Positions 63,426-64,000 of a stretch of DNA of 64,000 nt are shown here, one piece after another (within the stretch, counting starts at the first letter, position 1; each line of letters starts with the position of its first letter). The stretch is taken from contig DXIS01000022.1 in assembly GCA_019112735.1 (NCBI GenBank), positions 1 through 64,000 of the forward strand, read 5' to 3'. The translations under genes were made by a program, and so were the position numbers. Origin of the DNA: Candidatus Mediterraneibacter guildfordensis (GTDB lineage: Bacteria; Bacillota; Clostridia; Lachnospirales; Lachnospiraceae). A model generated the notes under the pieces. The model had not been told where the DNA came from. It saw only the letters and a program-made list of their open reading frames with translations, and ran no database searches.

Positions 63426-64000
63426 CTAACCCGCAAATTTGCTCCAGTAGCCCTGTATGAACAGGAAGATTACGATGAGCGGTATGATGTATGTTACGTA
63501 TGGTCTTACCCATTTCGGGAATTTCAGGCCTTCGCCTGTATTTGCCTCGTTTACGAAGTTATTCCAGCCCCAGCCGTATCGGCTCGTACAGAACAGCACA
63601 TAGATGAGACTGCCCAGCGGGAGCAGGTTGTTGCTGACGATGAAGTCTTCCAGATCCAGGATAGCGGATCCCTCGCCGAACGGGGCGAATCCGCTCAGCA
63701 CGTTGTAGCCCAGCACGCACGGCATGGACAGGATCAGGATGGCTATAAGATTGATGGCTACAGCTTTCTTCCTGGAGCATCCTGTCAGATCCATGGCGAA
63801 TGCGATGATGTTCTCGAATACGGCGATAATCGTGGATGCCGCCGCGAAGAACATGCAGAGGAAGAAGATCGCGCCCCACAGTCTTCCGCCCGCCATAGAA
63901 TTAAAGATATTCGGCAGGGTAATGAAGATCAGGTTCGGGCCGCTGTCCGGATTTACGCCGAACGCGAAGCTGGCCGGGAAGATGATCAGTCCGGAGATCA
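63426..64000 (-). CDS. Sodium-dependent transporter (neurotransmitter:sodium symporter family), 3' part only
   Basis: FGVNPDSGPNLIFITLPNIFNSMAGGRLWGAIFFLCMFFAAASTIIAVFENIIAFAMD; runs off the right edge. Confidence 0.9.
   Translation of the reverse strand, partial: ISGLIIFPASFAFGVNPDSGPNLIFITLPNIFNSMAGGRLWGAIFFLCMFFAAASTIIAVFENIIAFAMDLTGCSRKKAVAINLIAILILSMPCVLGYNVLSGFAPFGEGSAILDLEDFIVSNNLLPLGSLIYVLFCTSRYGWGWNNFVNEANTGEGLKFPKWVRPYVTYIIPLIVIFLFIQGYWSKFAG

Overview
This window looks like a Firmicutes chromosome, most likely Lachnospiraceae/Clostridia (inferred from gene content, SigK, CIRCE and a DUF5688-like protein; not tested by search). Most genes are on the minus strand. From left to right: a YesMN-type two-component system with a sugar ABC transporter whose solute-binding-protein gene is split by an IS256-family transposase remnant; an anaerobic cobalamin cluster (cobS, cobT, cbiA, cbiET, cbiH, cbiF, cbiL, cbiD, cbiK, cbiOQNM, cobO) with a cobalamin riboswitch before cbiM; two tandem coiled-coil NlpC/P60 hydrolases; a CPBP protease, an AlaX-like protein and argS; plus-strand nfo and a GntR-ABC operon; tRNA-Arg(CCG); a DUF5688-like gene; efp, yqeG, a chorismate mutase-shikimate kinase fusion and an amidase; guaB, groESL (with CIRCE), codY, topA, dprA, yifB/comM; sigK; a sigK-pckA intergenic region with two long imperfect palindromes; pckA, cdd, thrC, nhaC, leuDC, asd, argH, queH; a NitT/TauT-type ATPase and permease; a chimeric ORF joining a sugar-binding protein to a MATE C-terminus; an AraC regulator with a divergent GH3 glucosidase; decayed gene remnants; and a partial sodium-dependent transporter. 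I found no CRISPR array, rRNA, prophage or clear defence island. The most noteworthy signals are the two sequence-visible genome scars in sugar-binding-protein genes, the two long palindromes, and a hairpin that would mask the Shine-Dalgarno of the split binding protein. All product names come from recognising motifs by eye; no database search was run.
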